Program-made: the position numbers and the translations under genes | In this document: one piece after another, positions 18,615-26,595 of the stretch | Position numbering within the stretch: the first letter of the stretch is position 1 | Layout: each line of letters starts with the position of its first letter | From: Microbacterium sp. AZCO | Lineage (GTDB): Bacteria > Actinomycetota > Actinomycetes > Actinomycetales > Microbacteriaceae | Length of the DNA: 64,000 bases | Direction: 5' to 3' | Assembly (NCBI RefSeq): GCF_039614715.1 | Contig: NZ_CP154857.1 | Span: 3,596,001 to 3,660,000 of the forward strand | The notes under the pieces: model-generated | What the model was told of the DNA's origin: nothing | The model's input: only the letters and a program-made list of their open reading frames with translations | Databases searched by the model: none

Positions 18615-19802
18615 ATGAGATTCCTGCTGGGCGGCTACACGCCCGAGATGGACGGCGCCGCGACGGGCATCGGCGTGCTCCTCGCGGGTGCGGCCGACGA
18701 CGCGCTCGCCGGCGGCCCCCTCGGATTCGCGGGTGACGCCGTCTCCACGGCGGGCTCCCCCTCCTGGCTTGCGCTCCACCCGACGCTCGACGTCGTCTAT
18801 GCGGCTCTCGAGGGCGCTCGCGCCGTGCAGGCGTTCCGCCGCACGGGCGAGGCGTCCTACACGCCGCTCGGTCCGCCCGTCGAGGCGGGCGAGTTCGTCT
18901 GCCACATCGCGGTGTCCCCCGATGGAGGCTGGCTCGTCGCGAGCTGCTGGGGCGACGGACGTGTCGTCCGGATGGCGCTGGATGCCTCGGGCCGGCCCTC
19001 GTCGCCGGTGATCGCGCCCGCGGCCACCGATCCGTACGGACCCGGCACCTCCGCTCCCGTCGCGGGCGACCTCGACCTCGACCTCGCCGCCGCGGCCCGC
19101 GCCCTGCGGGAAGCGGCGGGCGAGGAGTACGCGCACCTCGTGCCCGACCACGATCGGGACGAGCCCGCAGGCGACGCCGAGGAGGAGGCATCCCGCCCCG
19201 CCCACGCGCATCAGGCGGTCTTCCTGCCCGGTGGACTCGTCGCCACGACCGACATGGGCCTCGACCTCGTCCGCTTCTGGCGCCCCCGCGCGTCGGGGCT
19301 CGCCCCCGTGCAGAACGTCGTGCTGCCGAAGGGCTCGGGTCCGCGCCACACGGTCCGCCACCCGAGCGGCCATCTCTACGTCGTCACGGAGCTGTCGCAC
19401 GAGGTGTTCGCGCTCGCGCTCGATCCTTCGACGGGCTCGGGCGCATCGTGGCGCATCGTCGGGGGCACGGGACTCGGAGCCGGCATCCTTCCCGACGACA
19501 CCGCGGCCGAGCTCGCACCGTCGCGCGACGGGGAGTTCCTCTACGCGGGCGTGCGCGGCAGCGACACGATCGCCGTCGTCCGCGTGCGCGGCGAGGGGGA
19601 GACCCTCGAGCCCGTCGCGCTGGTCGAGGCGGGCGTCCATTGGCCCCGCCACCACGTCGTCGTCCGCGACACCCTGCTCGTCGCGGGACAGCGCTCCGAC
19701 GAGGTCGCCTCGCTCGGGATCGACCTGCGCACAGGCGTCCCCGGACGCGTGCGGCACCGGACGGCGACGCCCTCGCCGACGTGCCTGCTTCCCGTTCGCT
19801 GA
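18615..19802 (+). CDS. Lactonase family beta-propeller protein
   Basis: 395 residues. The opening FLLGGYT, HPTLDVVYAALEG, SPDGGWLVASCWGDGRV and GSGPRHTVRHPSG segments are blades of the seven-bladed propeller of YbhE/Pgl-type 6-phosphogluconolactonases. It is a cytoplasmic enzyme expected to open a sugar lactone; the exact substrate is not proven. Between blades, residues about 150-200 form an acidic, histidine-containing insertion (EYAHLVPDHDRDEPAGDAEEE). The LDPSTGSG stretch near residue 272 is encoded by a copy of the dispersed repeat. Downstream of purA but not overlapping it. Confidence 0.82.
   Translation: MRFLLGGYTPEMDGAATGIGVLLAGAADDALAGGPLGFAGDAVSTAGSPSWLALHPTLDVVYAALEGARAVQAFRRTGEASYTPLGPPVEAGEFVCHIAVSPDGGWLVASCWGDGRVVRMALDASGRPSSPVIAPAATDPYGPGTSAPVAGDLDLDLAAAARALREAAGEEYAHLVPDHDRDEPAGDAEEEASRPAHAHQAVFLPGGLVATTDMGLDLVRFWRPRASGLAPVQNVVLPKGSGPRHTVRHPSGHLYVVTELSHEVFALALDPSTGSGASWRIVGGTGLGAGILPDDTAAELAPSRDGEFLYAGVRGSDTIAVVRVRGEGETLEPVALVEAGVHWPRHHVVVRDTLLVAGQRSDEVASLGIDLRTGVPGRVRHRTATPSPTCLLPVR
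19422..19444 (+). repeat. Dispersed repeat, copy 2 (inside the lactonase gene)
   Basis: GATCCTTCGACGGGCTCGGG resembles the copies at 18560 and 45693 and is translated as DPSTGSG. Confidence 0.5.
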
Positions 19803-19887
19803 GGCGCCCTCGCGAAGCATCGCCCGTGACGGGTGAGCAGCGGCGACCCCGGGCCGCCCAGGGGTGTGAAGCCCCCGAGGGCGGGGC

Positions 19888-19893
19888 TAGCTT
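19888..19893 (+). promoter_or_regulatory. Candidate -10 for the DUF6325/SHOCT genes
   Basis: TAGCTT lies 85 bp before the DUF6325 ATG. A small inverted repeat (AGCCCC/GGGGCT, 19870-19888) just upstream could instead terminate the lactonase transcript. Weak evidence. Confidence 0.25.
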
Positions 19894-19977
19894 GAGATCG
19901 TCGCTGGGGGGATGACCCGCCGAGCACGGCGGACGACGCTCCCGAAGCTTCGACCCGTGACTTCAGAAGGGAAGACA

Positions 19978-20469
19978 ATGGTTGATTTCCGCTACGGACC
20001 CGTCGAGCTGTTCCTGCTCGGCCTCGAAGACGAGCGGCCTGATCCGCAGCTGCTCGCCGAACTCGCCCAGCTCGTCGACGGCGGGGTGCTGCGCGTCCTC
20101 GACTTCGTGGTGATCTCGAAGTCCGAGTCCGGCGACGTCTCGATCGTCGAGATCGAGGACGACTCCGATGACTACGCCGCCCTCGACCTCGTGCTGAGCG
20201 GCATCACCGGCGAAGAGGACATCGCCCAGCTCGCCGAGCTCGTGCCCGCCGGCGGCTCGGCCGCCATCGTGGCGCTCGAGCTGCTCTACGCGCGCCGCCT
20301 CGCCGGGGCGCTCGCCGCGAGCGGCGGCGTCGTGCTGACGTCGGAGCGGATCCCCGCGCCCGTCGTCAACGCCCTGGTCGACATCGTCGAGGAGGTCGCC
20401 GCGGAGGAGATCCTCGAGGAGGCCGCCGACGAGCTGGCCGCAGAAGACGAACTGGCAGAAGAGAAGTAA
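19978..20469 (+). CDS. DUF6325 family protein
   Basis: 163 residues, acidic and soluble. It starts MVDFRYGPVELFLLGLE at 19978 with a GAAGGGAAG site. The family (DUF6325, DUF1269-like) is recognised by VELFLLG and by the LVDGGVLRVLDFVVI segment. A helical region follows (AALELLYARRLAGALAASGG) and the tail is very acidic (VEEVAAEEILEEAADELAAEDELAEE). The biochemical role is unknown. It sits 13 bp before a SHOCT protein gene, a pairing I believe is common in actinobacteria and often linked to envelope or stress proteins; that link is inference. Confidence 0.8.
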   Translation: MVDFRYGPVELFLLGLEDERPDPQLLAELAQLVDGGVLRVLDFVVISKSESGDVSIVEIEDDSDDYAALDLVLSGITGEEDIAQLAELVPAGGSAAIVALELLYARRLAGALAASGGVVLTSERIPAPVVNALVDIVEEVAAEEILEEAADELAAEDELAEEK

Positions 20470-20482
20470 GGAGACCACCAAC

Positions 20483-20854
20483 ATGATGCGCAGAGTCGGA
20501 CGCCCGGGTCTCGTGGGCCTCGCCGCACGCACCGCCGTCGTCGCAGGAACCGCGACCGCCGTCAACAACGGCATGAACAACCGTCAGCAGCGCAAGGCGC
20601 AGGACGAGTACGAGCAGCAGCAGTACGCCGCCGCTCAGCAGCAGGCCGCCATCAACGCGGCGGCCCAGCAGGCCGTCGCGCAGCAGTACGCGGCCCAGCA
20701 GCCCGTCGCCCCCGCCGCTCCGGCGCCGGCCGCGCCCGCCGCAGCCGGTGGCGAAGACATCGTCGTGTCCCTGCAGAAGCTGGCTGCGCTCCGGGATGCC
20801 GGTGCGCTGAGCGACGCGGAGTTCGAGGCCGCGAAGGCCCGCCTGCTCGGCTGA
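20483..20854 (+). CDS. SHOCT domain protein
   Basis: 123 residues. A short hydrophobic N-terminal segment (GLVGLAARTAVVAGTATAV) is followed by a Gln/Ala-rich linker with many QQ and AAQQQ runs (residues about 33-85). A C-terminal SHOCT motif (SLQKLAALRDAGALSDAEFEAAKARLLG) follows, a short domain found at the ends of many oligomeric proteins. It has an AAGGAG site and is the second gene of a likely two-gene unit with DUF6325. Function unknown. Confidence 0.8.
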   Translation: MMRRVGRPGLVGLAARTAVVAGTATAVNNGMNNRQQRKAQDEYEQQQYAAAQQQAAINAAAQQAVAQQYAAQQPVAPAAPAPAAPAAAGGEDIVVSLQKLAALRDAGALSDAEFEAAKARLLG

Positions 20855-20862
20855 AACCACTG

Positions 20863-20915
20863 GGCGCGGCATCCCGGATCATCTGAAACGGGTGATCCAG
20901 AGATGCCGCGCCTTC
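20863..20915 (+). terminator. Rho-independent-type hairpin after the SHOCT gene
   Basis: GGCGCGGCATC (20863-20873) pairs with GATGCCGCGCC (20902-20912). An inner GGATCA/TGATCC stem makes a two-tier hairpin, followed by TTCG. Confidence 0.6.
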
Positions 20916-20982
20916 GTCACCGGGAAGACTGGATCCTGGAGCGCACTGACGCACCTTGTTGTTCTCATTGGAAGGAAATGAA

Positions 20983-21381
20983 ATGTTCGATGGCAGCTTC
21001 TGGAGCGTCGTCCTCTGGTTCTTCTGGATCTTCGCCTTCGTCGCCTACCTGTTCGTGCTCATCACGATCTTCAGCGACCTGTTCCGCGACCACAAGCTGA
21101 GCGGCTGGTGGAAGGCCGTCTGGGTGATCTTCCTGATCTTCCTGCCCTTCCTCACGGCGCTGATCTACCTCATCGCGCGCGGCGCGGGCATGCAGGAGCG
21201 CGCCCTCGCCGAGGCGAAGAAGCAGCAGGAGGCCACGGCCGCCTACATCCAGTCGGTCGCAGCCACGAGCGGTGGCGGCGCCAGCGCGGCTGACGAGATC
21301 GCGAAGGCCGCCGACCTCCTCAAGGCCGGCACCATCACGCAGGCCGAGTACGACCAGCTGAAGGCTCGCGCCCTCGCCTGA
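20983..21381 (+). CDS. PLDc_N-like membrane protein with SHOCT tail
   Basis: 132 residues. Two helices (SVVLWFFWIFAFVAYLFVLI and AVWVIFLIFLPFLTALIYLI) flank a DLFRDHKLSGWWKAVW loop, the arrangement of the phospholipase-D N-terminal (PLDc_N) membrane domain without any phospholipase domain. A short coiled segment (ERALAEAKKQQEATAAYIQ) leads to a C-terminal SHOCT motif (EIAKAADLLKAGTITQAEYDQLKARAL). The ATG at 20983 has a GGAAGGA site; a strong terminator follows. The C-terminus resembles that of the preceding SHOCT protein, so the two may interact. This is inferred. Confidence 0.82.
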   Translation: MFDGSFWSVVLWFFWIFAFVAYLFVLITIFSDLFRDHKLSGWWKAVWVIFLIFLPFLTALIYLIARGAGMQERALAEAKKQQEATAAYIQSVAATSGGGASAADEIAKAADLLKAGTITQAEYDQLKARALA

Positions 21382-21403
21382 TCGCACCCGCGACACACAC
21401 GAC

Positions 21404-21438
21404 GAAAGCACCCGGCGGAACCGCCGGGTGCTTTCGCG
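21404..21438 (+). terminator. Strong Rho-independent terminator
   Basis: A perfect 15-bp stem (GAAAGCACCCGGCGG / CCGCCGGGTGCTTTC) with an AA loop, then CGCGTTT. Bidirectional by sequence. Confidence 0.9.
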
Positions 21439-21520
21439 TTTCGGATGAGGGATCCGCTAAGTTCGCATACGGGATTGTGACGGTTCAGGTCGGCGTCGAT
21501 CCTTGCGTTCACCGCGGAGG

Positions 21521-21526
21521 TAGAGT
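21521..21526 (+). promoter_or_regulatory. Candidate -10 of the LuxR-type regulator unit
   Basis: TAGAGT, 9 nt before the ATG of the leader ORF at 21536. Confidence 0.35.
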
Positions 21527-21535
21527 AAGCGCGCG

Positions 21536-21643
21536 ATGAGCGCAGCTCACCCGAGCGGGTGGACTTCTTGCAACATCTCGCCGACCCGGACGCTCGCCCC
21601 GTCCGGTGCCGAAGCGGACGTGGGCGTGAGGAGGACTCGATGA
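21536..21643 (+). CDS. 35-residue leader ORF coupled to the LuxR-type gene
   Basis: It begins MSAAHPSGWTSCN, is 35 codons long, and ends in a TGA that overlaps the regulator ATG (ATGA at 21640-21643). The near-leaderless position after TAGAGT suggests it is translated first and that its termination feeds ribosomes to the regulator. The peptide is hydrophilic and has no recognised domain. It may be only a coupling device, or the mRNA may really start here with no peptide role. Confidence 0.4.
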   Translation: MSAAHPSGWTSCNISPTRTLAPSGAEADVGVRRTR

Positions 21644-24174
21644 CTCTGCCATCGAGCGCGCTCTCCACCCCTGCGTGGACGCGCCACCACCCGCCGGCCC
21701 GGCAGCCGTCGACGCTCGAGCGCGCGGGCCTCGTCCGGTTGCTCGACGACCTCGTGGCGGAGCATCCCGTCACTCTCGTCACCGCACCCAGCGGATTCGG
21801 CAAGACGACGCTCGTGAGCGCGTGGGCGGAGCGCAGCGCACAGGTGGTCGCATGGCTCGCCCTCGACCCGCTCGAGGAGGGCGCGGTCGACGAGGCGATC
21901 ATCGCGGCGCTGGAGTCGGTGATCCCGCAGGATCGCAGCACCGGCTTCGGCCTCGGCCCCGACGCTCCACCCGATCCGCGCCGGCGCCTCGACGACGCGC
22001 TGGCCGGACTCGTCGACATCGTCGTGCTCGTCGTCGACGACGCCCAGCGGGCGCAGCGCAGCCTGGAGTCGGGCCTGCTCGGCAGTCTGCTCGCCCGCAC
22101 CCCCGCGTTCCTCCGCGTCGTCCTCGTCGGCACGACGGCGCTCGAGCTGCGCATGCCGCGCTTCATCCTGAGCAACCCCGACGCCGTCATCGGAGCCGAG
22201 ACGCTCGCCTTCGACGCGCGCGAGGTGCACGATCTCGCCGTCGAGATGGCGAGCACCGCCGACGCCGCGGCGGTCCACGCCGACACCGCCGGCTGGCCCA
22301 TCGCCGTGCGCCTCGCCCTCCTGAGCGGCTCCGCGCCGCGCGCCGTCTCGGCTCGTGGCGGCGGGCTGATGCGCGAGTACGTGCGCGACGTCATCCTCTC
22401 GGCCCTCGACCCCGACCTCGCGCGCTTCGTCGTGGAGGCCACGGTGTGCGGGTCGCTCACGGCGCGGCTCGCCGCCGAACTCACCGGCCGGCAGGATGCC
22501 GCGCGCCTGCTCGAGCAGTGCCGGCGCCTCGGCCTCTTCCTCGACAGGCACGACGGATCGGGCGGCGTCGAGTACCGCTGGCACGCCCTGTTCGCGCGGC
22601 ACTGCCGCGAGCTGCTCGCCGAAGAGGATCCCGATCGCCTCGCCGAGATGCACCGCCGCGCAGCGGCGCTCCTCGCGGCCGCGCGCCCGCTCGACGCCGT
22701 CGCGCACCACCTCGAGGTGGGTGAGGCGGAGGAGGCGGCATCCGTCATCCTCGAGTCGTGGGTGCGGCTCGTCGTCGGGAACTCGGCGGCCTCGGTCGAC
22801 CGCGCCTGCCTCTCGCTGCCGGCGGGCATCGCCGACCGGCCGGCGCTGCAGCTCGTGAGGGCGTGCGCCCGTGACGCGCTGGGCGAGCAGAAAGCGGCCC
22901 GCGAGCTGTTCGAGCGCGCCCAGACCGCCGCGGCGGGAGACCTCGCCGTCGAGCGGACGCTCGAGCTCGCGACGCTCTTCTTCGCCGACGACCGTCCTCG
23001 CATCACCGCGGCCGTCGCGGCCGTGCGCGCGCGACTGACGACGTGGACGCCGGCGCCGAGCGAGCGCGCCGCCATCACCTTCCTCCTCGGGTGGACCGAG
23101 CTGCGCCAGCGCGCGCACCCCGAGCAGCTGATCGAGACGCTCGAGGCCGCCGTCCGCGAAGCCGAGGCCGTCGGCGACCGCGGCCTCGCACGCCGGTCGC
23201 GCGAGTGCCTCGCGTACGCCCTCGCCTGGGCCGGCGAATTCCGCCAGGCCTGGCCGCTCCTCACCGAGCTCGCCGCCGAGGAGCCGGACGAGTCGTCGTG
23301 GGTCGCCTACATCGGCGGCAGCGGCGGGGTCGCGGCGGGAAGCGTCGCCTACTGGACGTACGATCTCGCCCGGGCCGAGCAGGAGTTCCGTCGCGTCATC
23401 GCCTTCGGCGGGGCGGGGCGGACGTTCTCCGATCTCGCCCGCGTGCTGCTGGCGTGCACCGCGGCGGCGACGCGGGATCCGCGACACTGCCGGCGGGCCG
23501 CGCTCGAGCTGCAGTTCCTCCCGCGCGCCGAGTCGCAGGGCATCGTCTGGCCCAGGATGCGGCAGATGTCGGTCGCACTGCTCGAGGAGGCCGTGGGACA
23601 CCGCGATCGCGCCCTGCAGATCGCCCGCGCACTCGCGGACGAGCCGGCGATGCCCCTCATGTCGGTGCTCGTCGCGGGCATCCTCCGCCGCGCGGGGGCC
23701 TACACCGAGGCGCTCCAGGTGCTGCGCCGGCTGCAGCCCTACGCCGCCGTGTCGTACGTGCGGGTGGCCACGCTCGCGACGCGCGCCCTCGCGCACTGGA
23801 CCTCGGGACAGCCGGATGCCGCCCACGAACTCTGCGAAGAGGCGCTCATGGTCGCCGAGCCCGACCTCGTGCGCCTGCCCTTCAGCGAGGCCGACCCCGA
23901 GCTGCGCGAGCTGCTGAGCGCCCACATGGCGTGGGGGACCAGGCACGAGGAGTTCCTGCTCTCGTGCCTGCGCCCGGGAGCGGCCGGTTCGGCGCTGGGC
24001 ACGCTCTCCGAGCGCGAGCGCGACGTGTTCGAGCAGCTGCGGACGACCCTCACCACGATCGAGATCGCCGACCGCCTGGGCGTCTCGGTCAACACGGTCA
24101 AGACGCACCAGCGCGCCATCTACCGCAAGCTCGGCGTCACGTCACGGCGAGAGGCGCTGCGCCAGTACACCTGA
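21640..24174 (+). CDS. LuxR family (MalT-like STAND) transcriptional regulator
   Basis: 844 residues. A Walker A loop (TAPSGFGKTTL, K55) and Walker B (DIVVLVVDDAQ) form the N-terminal NTPase. The middle part is a long helical, TPR-like sensor region. The last about 60 residues are a LuxR helix-turn-helix (LSERERDVFEQL...IEIADRLGVSVNTVKTHQRAIYRKLGV). Such MalT/LAL-type proteins are ATP-dependent activators responding to a small ligand. The ATG at 21640 has GAGGAGG and overlaps the stop of a leader ORF. Its 3-prime end faces the AI-2E-family gene only 5 bp away; target genes unknown. Confidence 0.9.
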   Translation: MTLPSSALSTPAWTRHHPPARQPSTLERAGLVRLLDDLVAEHPVTLVTAPSGFGKTTLVSAWAERSAQVVAWLALDPLEEGAVDEAIIAALESVIPQDRSTGFGLGPDAPPDPRRRLDDALAGLVDIVVLVVDDAQRAQRSLESGLLGSLLARTPAFLRVVLVGTTALELRMPRFILSNPDAVIGAETLAFDAREVHDLAVEMASTADAAAVHADTAGWPIAVRLALLSGSAPRAVSARGGGLMREYVRDVILSALDPDLARFVVEATVCGSLTARLAAELTGRQDAARLLEQCRRLGLFLDRHDGSGGVEYRWHALFARHCRELLAEEDPDRLAEMHRRAAALLAAARPLDAVAHHLEVGEAEEAASVILESWVRLVVGNSAASVDRACLSLPAGIADRPALQLVRACARDALGEQKAARELFERAQTAAAGDLAVERTLELATLFFADDRPRITAAVAAVRARLTTWTPAPSERAAITFLLGWTELRQRAHPEQLIETLEAAVREAEAVGDRGLARRSRECLAYALAWAGEFRQAWPLLTELAAEEPDESSWVAYIGGSGGVAAGSVAYWTYDLARAEQEFRRVIAFGGAGRTFSDLARVLLACTAAATRDPRHCRRAALELQFLPRAESQGIVWPRMRQMSVALLEEAVGHRDRALQIARALADEPAMPLMSVLVAGILRRAGAYTEALQVLRRLQPYAAVSYVRVATLATRALAHWTSGQPDAAHELCEEALMVAEPDLVRLPFSEADPELRELLSAHMAWGTRHEEFLLSCLRPGAAGSALGTLSERERDVFEQLRTTLTTIEIADRLGVSVNTVKTHQRAIYRKLGVTSRREALRQYT

Positions 24175-24179
24175 GCGGA

Positions 24180-25370
24180 TCAGCGCGCCGTCCTGACCTT
24201 CGCATCCTGCCTGGGGATGAAGATCTGCTTGATGATCAGCAGGATCGACGCCGTGACGGGGATCGCCACGAGGGCGCCGAGCAGTCCGAACAGGGTGCCG
24301 CCGACGAGCGCGCCGATGACAACGAGCGCGCCCGGCACCGACACCGTCTTGTTCATGACGCGGGGCGTCAGGAGGTACGCCTCGATCTGGATGTAGATGA
24401 GGTAGACGATGCCGAAGATGAGCGCGGCCGTGGGGTTCGAGAAGAGGGCGAGCACCGTGGCGAAGATCAGATAGCAGACCGAGCCGATCAGCGGGATCAG
24501 GGTGATGAGGAACGCCGCCACGGCCATGAGGAACGGGAACGGCAGCCCGAGCGCGAGGTGCAGGATGAGGCCGACGATCGAGTTGAAGAAGGCCAGGATC
24601 ACCATGCCGGTGAGGTAGCCGCCGATCGAGTCGGTGATCTGGTTGGTGAGGCTCGTCACCGTGGGGCGGCTGTGCGCGGGGGTCAGCTGGGCGAAGGCGA
24701 CCTTCATGGCGGGAAGCCCGGCGAGGAAGTACAGGCTCAGCACGAGGATGATGAGGCCGCCCGAGATCGCGAGGCCGATGCCCACGCCGAGCTTCACGAC
24801 GCCTCCGCCGAGGCTGGCGAGATTCGACGGGTTGGAGAAGTAGGTCTGGATCTGATCCAGGATCTGGCCCGTCTGGGTGCCGAACGTCGACTGCATCCAC
24901 TTCGCGAACGACGAGGCCTCGGCGTCGCTGATGATCGTGGGCAGGTTCTTGACCAGAAGACCGATCTGGGTGAACAGCGCGGGGATGAGGAACCACAGCG
25001 CCGTCAGCAGCAGGATGCCGAAGATGCCGTACACGATGACGATGCCCCACGTGCGGGGGATCCGGTGACGCTCGAGCCGCTTCACGATGGGATCGAGAGC
25101 GAGGGCGAAGAACAGCGCCATGATGATGTAGAAGACGATCGTCGTGAGGTTGATGAACGCCACGCCGAGCCCGAAGGCGACGAGACCGCCGATCGTCAGG
25201 ACGAGCCCCGTGGCGAACGGCCGGCCGAGATTCGCCCAGATCTGCGGCTGGGGACTGTCCTCGATCACAGCCGGGATGAGCTCGTTCTCGACGACGGTGG
25301 CAGGGGCGGCATCCGTGCCCGCCGCAGCATCGGCGGAGAGCGGGCGAGCACTCTCGATGGCATCGGTCAT
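24180..25370 (-). CDS. AI-2E family transporter (putative permease)
   Basis: 396 residues with about eight helices and the family blocks LTPAHSRPTV, SIGGYLTGMVILAFFNS and LIPLIGSVCYLI. The PF01594 family includes the E. coli AI-2 exporter TqsA, but also Na+/H+ antiporters and proteins of unknown substrate, so the name does not prove quorum-signal export. The N-terminal about 55 residues are hydrophilic and Ala-rich. The ATG at 25370 is preferred over a GTG at 25376 because TAGAGT lies exactly 6 nt upstream. Convergent with the LuxR gene. Confidence 0.88.
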   Translation of the reverse strand: MTDAIESARPLSADAAAGTDAAPATVVENELIPAVIEDSPQPQIWANLGRPFATGLVLTIGGLVAFGLGVAFINLTTIVFYIIMALFFALALDPIVKRLERHRIPRTWGIVIVYGIFGILLLTALWFLIPALFTQIGLLVKNLPTIISDAEASSFAKWMQSTFGTQTGQILDQIQTYFSNPSNLASLGGGVVKLGVGIGLAISGGLIILVLSLYFLAGLPAMKVAFAQLTPAHSRPTVTSLTNQITDSIGGYLTGMVILAFFNSIVGLILHLALGLPFPFLMAVAAFLITLIPLIGSVCYLIFATVLALFSNPTAALIFGIVYLIYIQIEAYLLTPRVMNKTVSVPGALVVIGALVGGTLFGLLGALVAIPVTASILLIIKQIFIPRQDAKVRTAR

Positions 25371-25376
25371 GCGCAC

Positions 25377-25382
25377 ACTCTA
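25377..25382 (-). promoter_or_regulatory. -10 hexamer of the AI-2E-family gene (leaderless)
   Basis: TAGAGT on the minus strand, 6 nt before the ATG at 25370. Confidence 0.5.
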
Positions 25383-25400
25383 GGCCTGGCGGCGTCGCGA

Positions 25401-25406
25401 TAGGGT
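25401..25406 (+). promoter_or_regulatory. Candidate -10 of the chorismate mutase operon
   Basis: TAGGGT, 22 nt before the ATG at 25429. It leaves a short leader carrying GAGGAGG. Confidence 0.4.
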
Positions 25407-25428
25407 CGAGGCACGAGGAGGATCATCC

Positions 25429-25725
25429 ATGACAGGCGAGGACCCGACGCAGACTCTTCTGCGCCTGCGAGGCAGCATCGACAACATCGACGCGGCCCTC
25501 GTCTTCATGCTGGCCGAGCGCTTCAAGGCGACCAAGCGGGTGGGCGAGCTCAAGGCCGAGCACGGGATGCCGCCCTCCGACCCCGCCCGTGAGGAGCAGC
25601 AGCTCGCGCGCCTGCGCACCCTGGCGCTCGACGCCGAGCTCGATCCCGAGTTCGCCGAGAAGTGGTTCAACTTCGTCGTGGCCGAGGTGATCCGCCACCA
25701 CACCGAGGCGGCCGACGGGCGCTAG
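25429..25725 (+). CDS. Chorismate mutase (AroQ type)
   Basis: 98 residues, an all-helical monofunctional AroQ domain. The RLRGSIDNIDAALVFMLAERF segment, the KRVGELKAEHGMP lysine and arginine region and the C-terminal VVAEVIRHH helix match the family. It converts chorismate to prephenate for phenylalanine and tyrosine synthesis in the cytoplasm; there is no signal peptide. It is first in an apparent operon with a patatin and a PlsC-like gene, which gives no metabolic clue. Start supported by GAGGAGG. Confidence 0.92.
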   Translation: MTGEDPTQTLLRLRGSIDNIDAALVFMLAERFKATKRVGELKAEHGMPPSDPAREEQQLARLRTLALDAELDPEFAEKWFNFVVAEVIRHHTEAADGR

Positions 25726-25734
25726 GAGACCGGC

Positions 25735-26595
25735 GTGAGCGGGACGACGGCGTTCGTGCTCGGCGGTGGAGGCGTGCGCGGCGCCGTCGAGATCGGCATG
25801 ATCCGGGCGCTCTTCGAGGCTGGCATCCATCCCGACCTCATCGTGGGCACCTCCATCGGCGCGATCAACGGGGCTCTCGTCGCCAAAGACCCGACGCTCG
25901 GCGTGCTCGACACCCTCCTCGACGCGTGGGCGTCACCCGAGGCGAACGCCGTCTACGGCGACTCGCTCGTCATGCAGCTCTCGCGGCTCGTCAAGACGAA
26001 GACGCACCTCAATTCGCCGCGGCCGCTCGAGGAGCTTCTCGAGCGCAGTCTCGGCGCGGATGCGACGTTCGAGAGCCTGGCCGTGCCGCTGCAGGTCGTG
26101 GCGGCGAGCATCGAGCGCGCCGCCGAGCACGTCTTCGACTCCGGACCGCTCATCCCCGCCATCCTCGCCTCGGCCGCGGTGCCCGGCCTGTTCCCCCCGG
26201 CCCGCATCGACGACGAGCACTTCATCGACGGCGGCATCGTCAACTCGATCCCCATCGAGCAGGCGGTGACGGCCCGCGTGCAGCGCATCTTCGTGCTGCA
26301 GGTCGGTCGCGTCGAGACCCCGCTGGTCGCACCGAGCTCGGCGGTCGAGACGGCCCGGGTCGCGTTCGAGATCGCCCGCCGTCACCGCTTCGCCCGAGAC
26401 ATCGCGACGCTCCCGGAGGGGGTCGACCTCTTCGTCCTGCCCAGCGGGGGCGGCATGGACGGCGACGACTCGATCCGCTCGTACCGACGCCTCGACACCG
26501 TCAGGCAGCGCATCGATCGGGCGTACGAGGCGAGCCGCGACTTCCTGTTCGAGCGCGGCATCCCTCCCCTCTCCGCGAAGGCGGCCGAGGAGTGA
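25735..26595 (+). CDS. Patatin-like phospholipase
   Basis: 286 residues, GTG start 9 bp after the mutase gene. FVLGGGGVRG is the oxyanion-hole loop, GTSIG contains the nucleophile Ser40 and IDGGI the partner Asp165, so the Ser-Asp dyad of patatin lipid acyl hydrolases is intact. No signal peptide is seen, so action at the inner face of the membrane is likely. Its stop overlaps the start of a PlsC-like acyltransferase (GTGA), suggesting that deacylation and reacylation of lipids are linked. Confidence 0.9.
   Translation: MSGTTAFVLGGGGVRGAVEIGMIRALFEAGIHPDLIVGTSIGAINGALVAKDPTLGVLDTLLDAWASPEANAVYGDSLVMQLSRLVKTKTHLNSPRPLEELLERSLGADATFESLAVPLQVVAASIERAAEHVFDSGPLIPAILASAAVPGLFPPARIDDEHFIDGGIVNSIPIEQAVTARVQRIFVLQVGRVETPLVAPSSAVETARVAFEIARRHRFARDIATLPEGVDLFVLPSGGGMDGDDSIRSYRRLDTVRQRIDRAYEASRDFLFERGIPPLSAKAAEE

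Noticed and set aside
24180..25370. Quorum-signal (AI-2) exporter
   Set aside because: Family membership alone does not give substrate; no luxS or lsr genes in the window.
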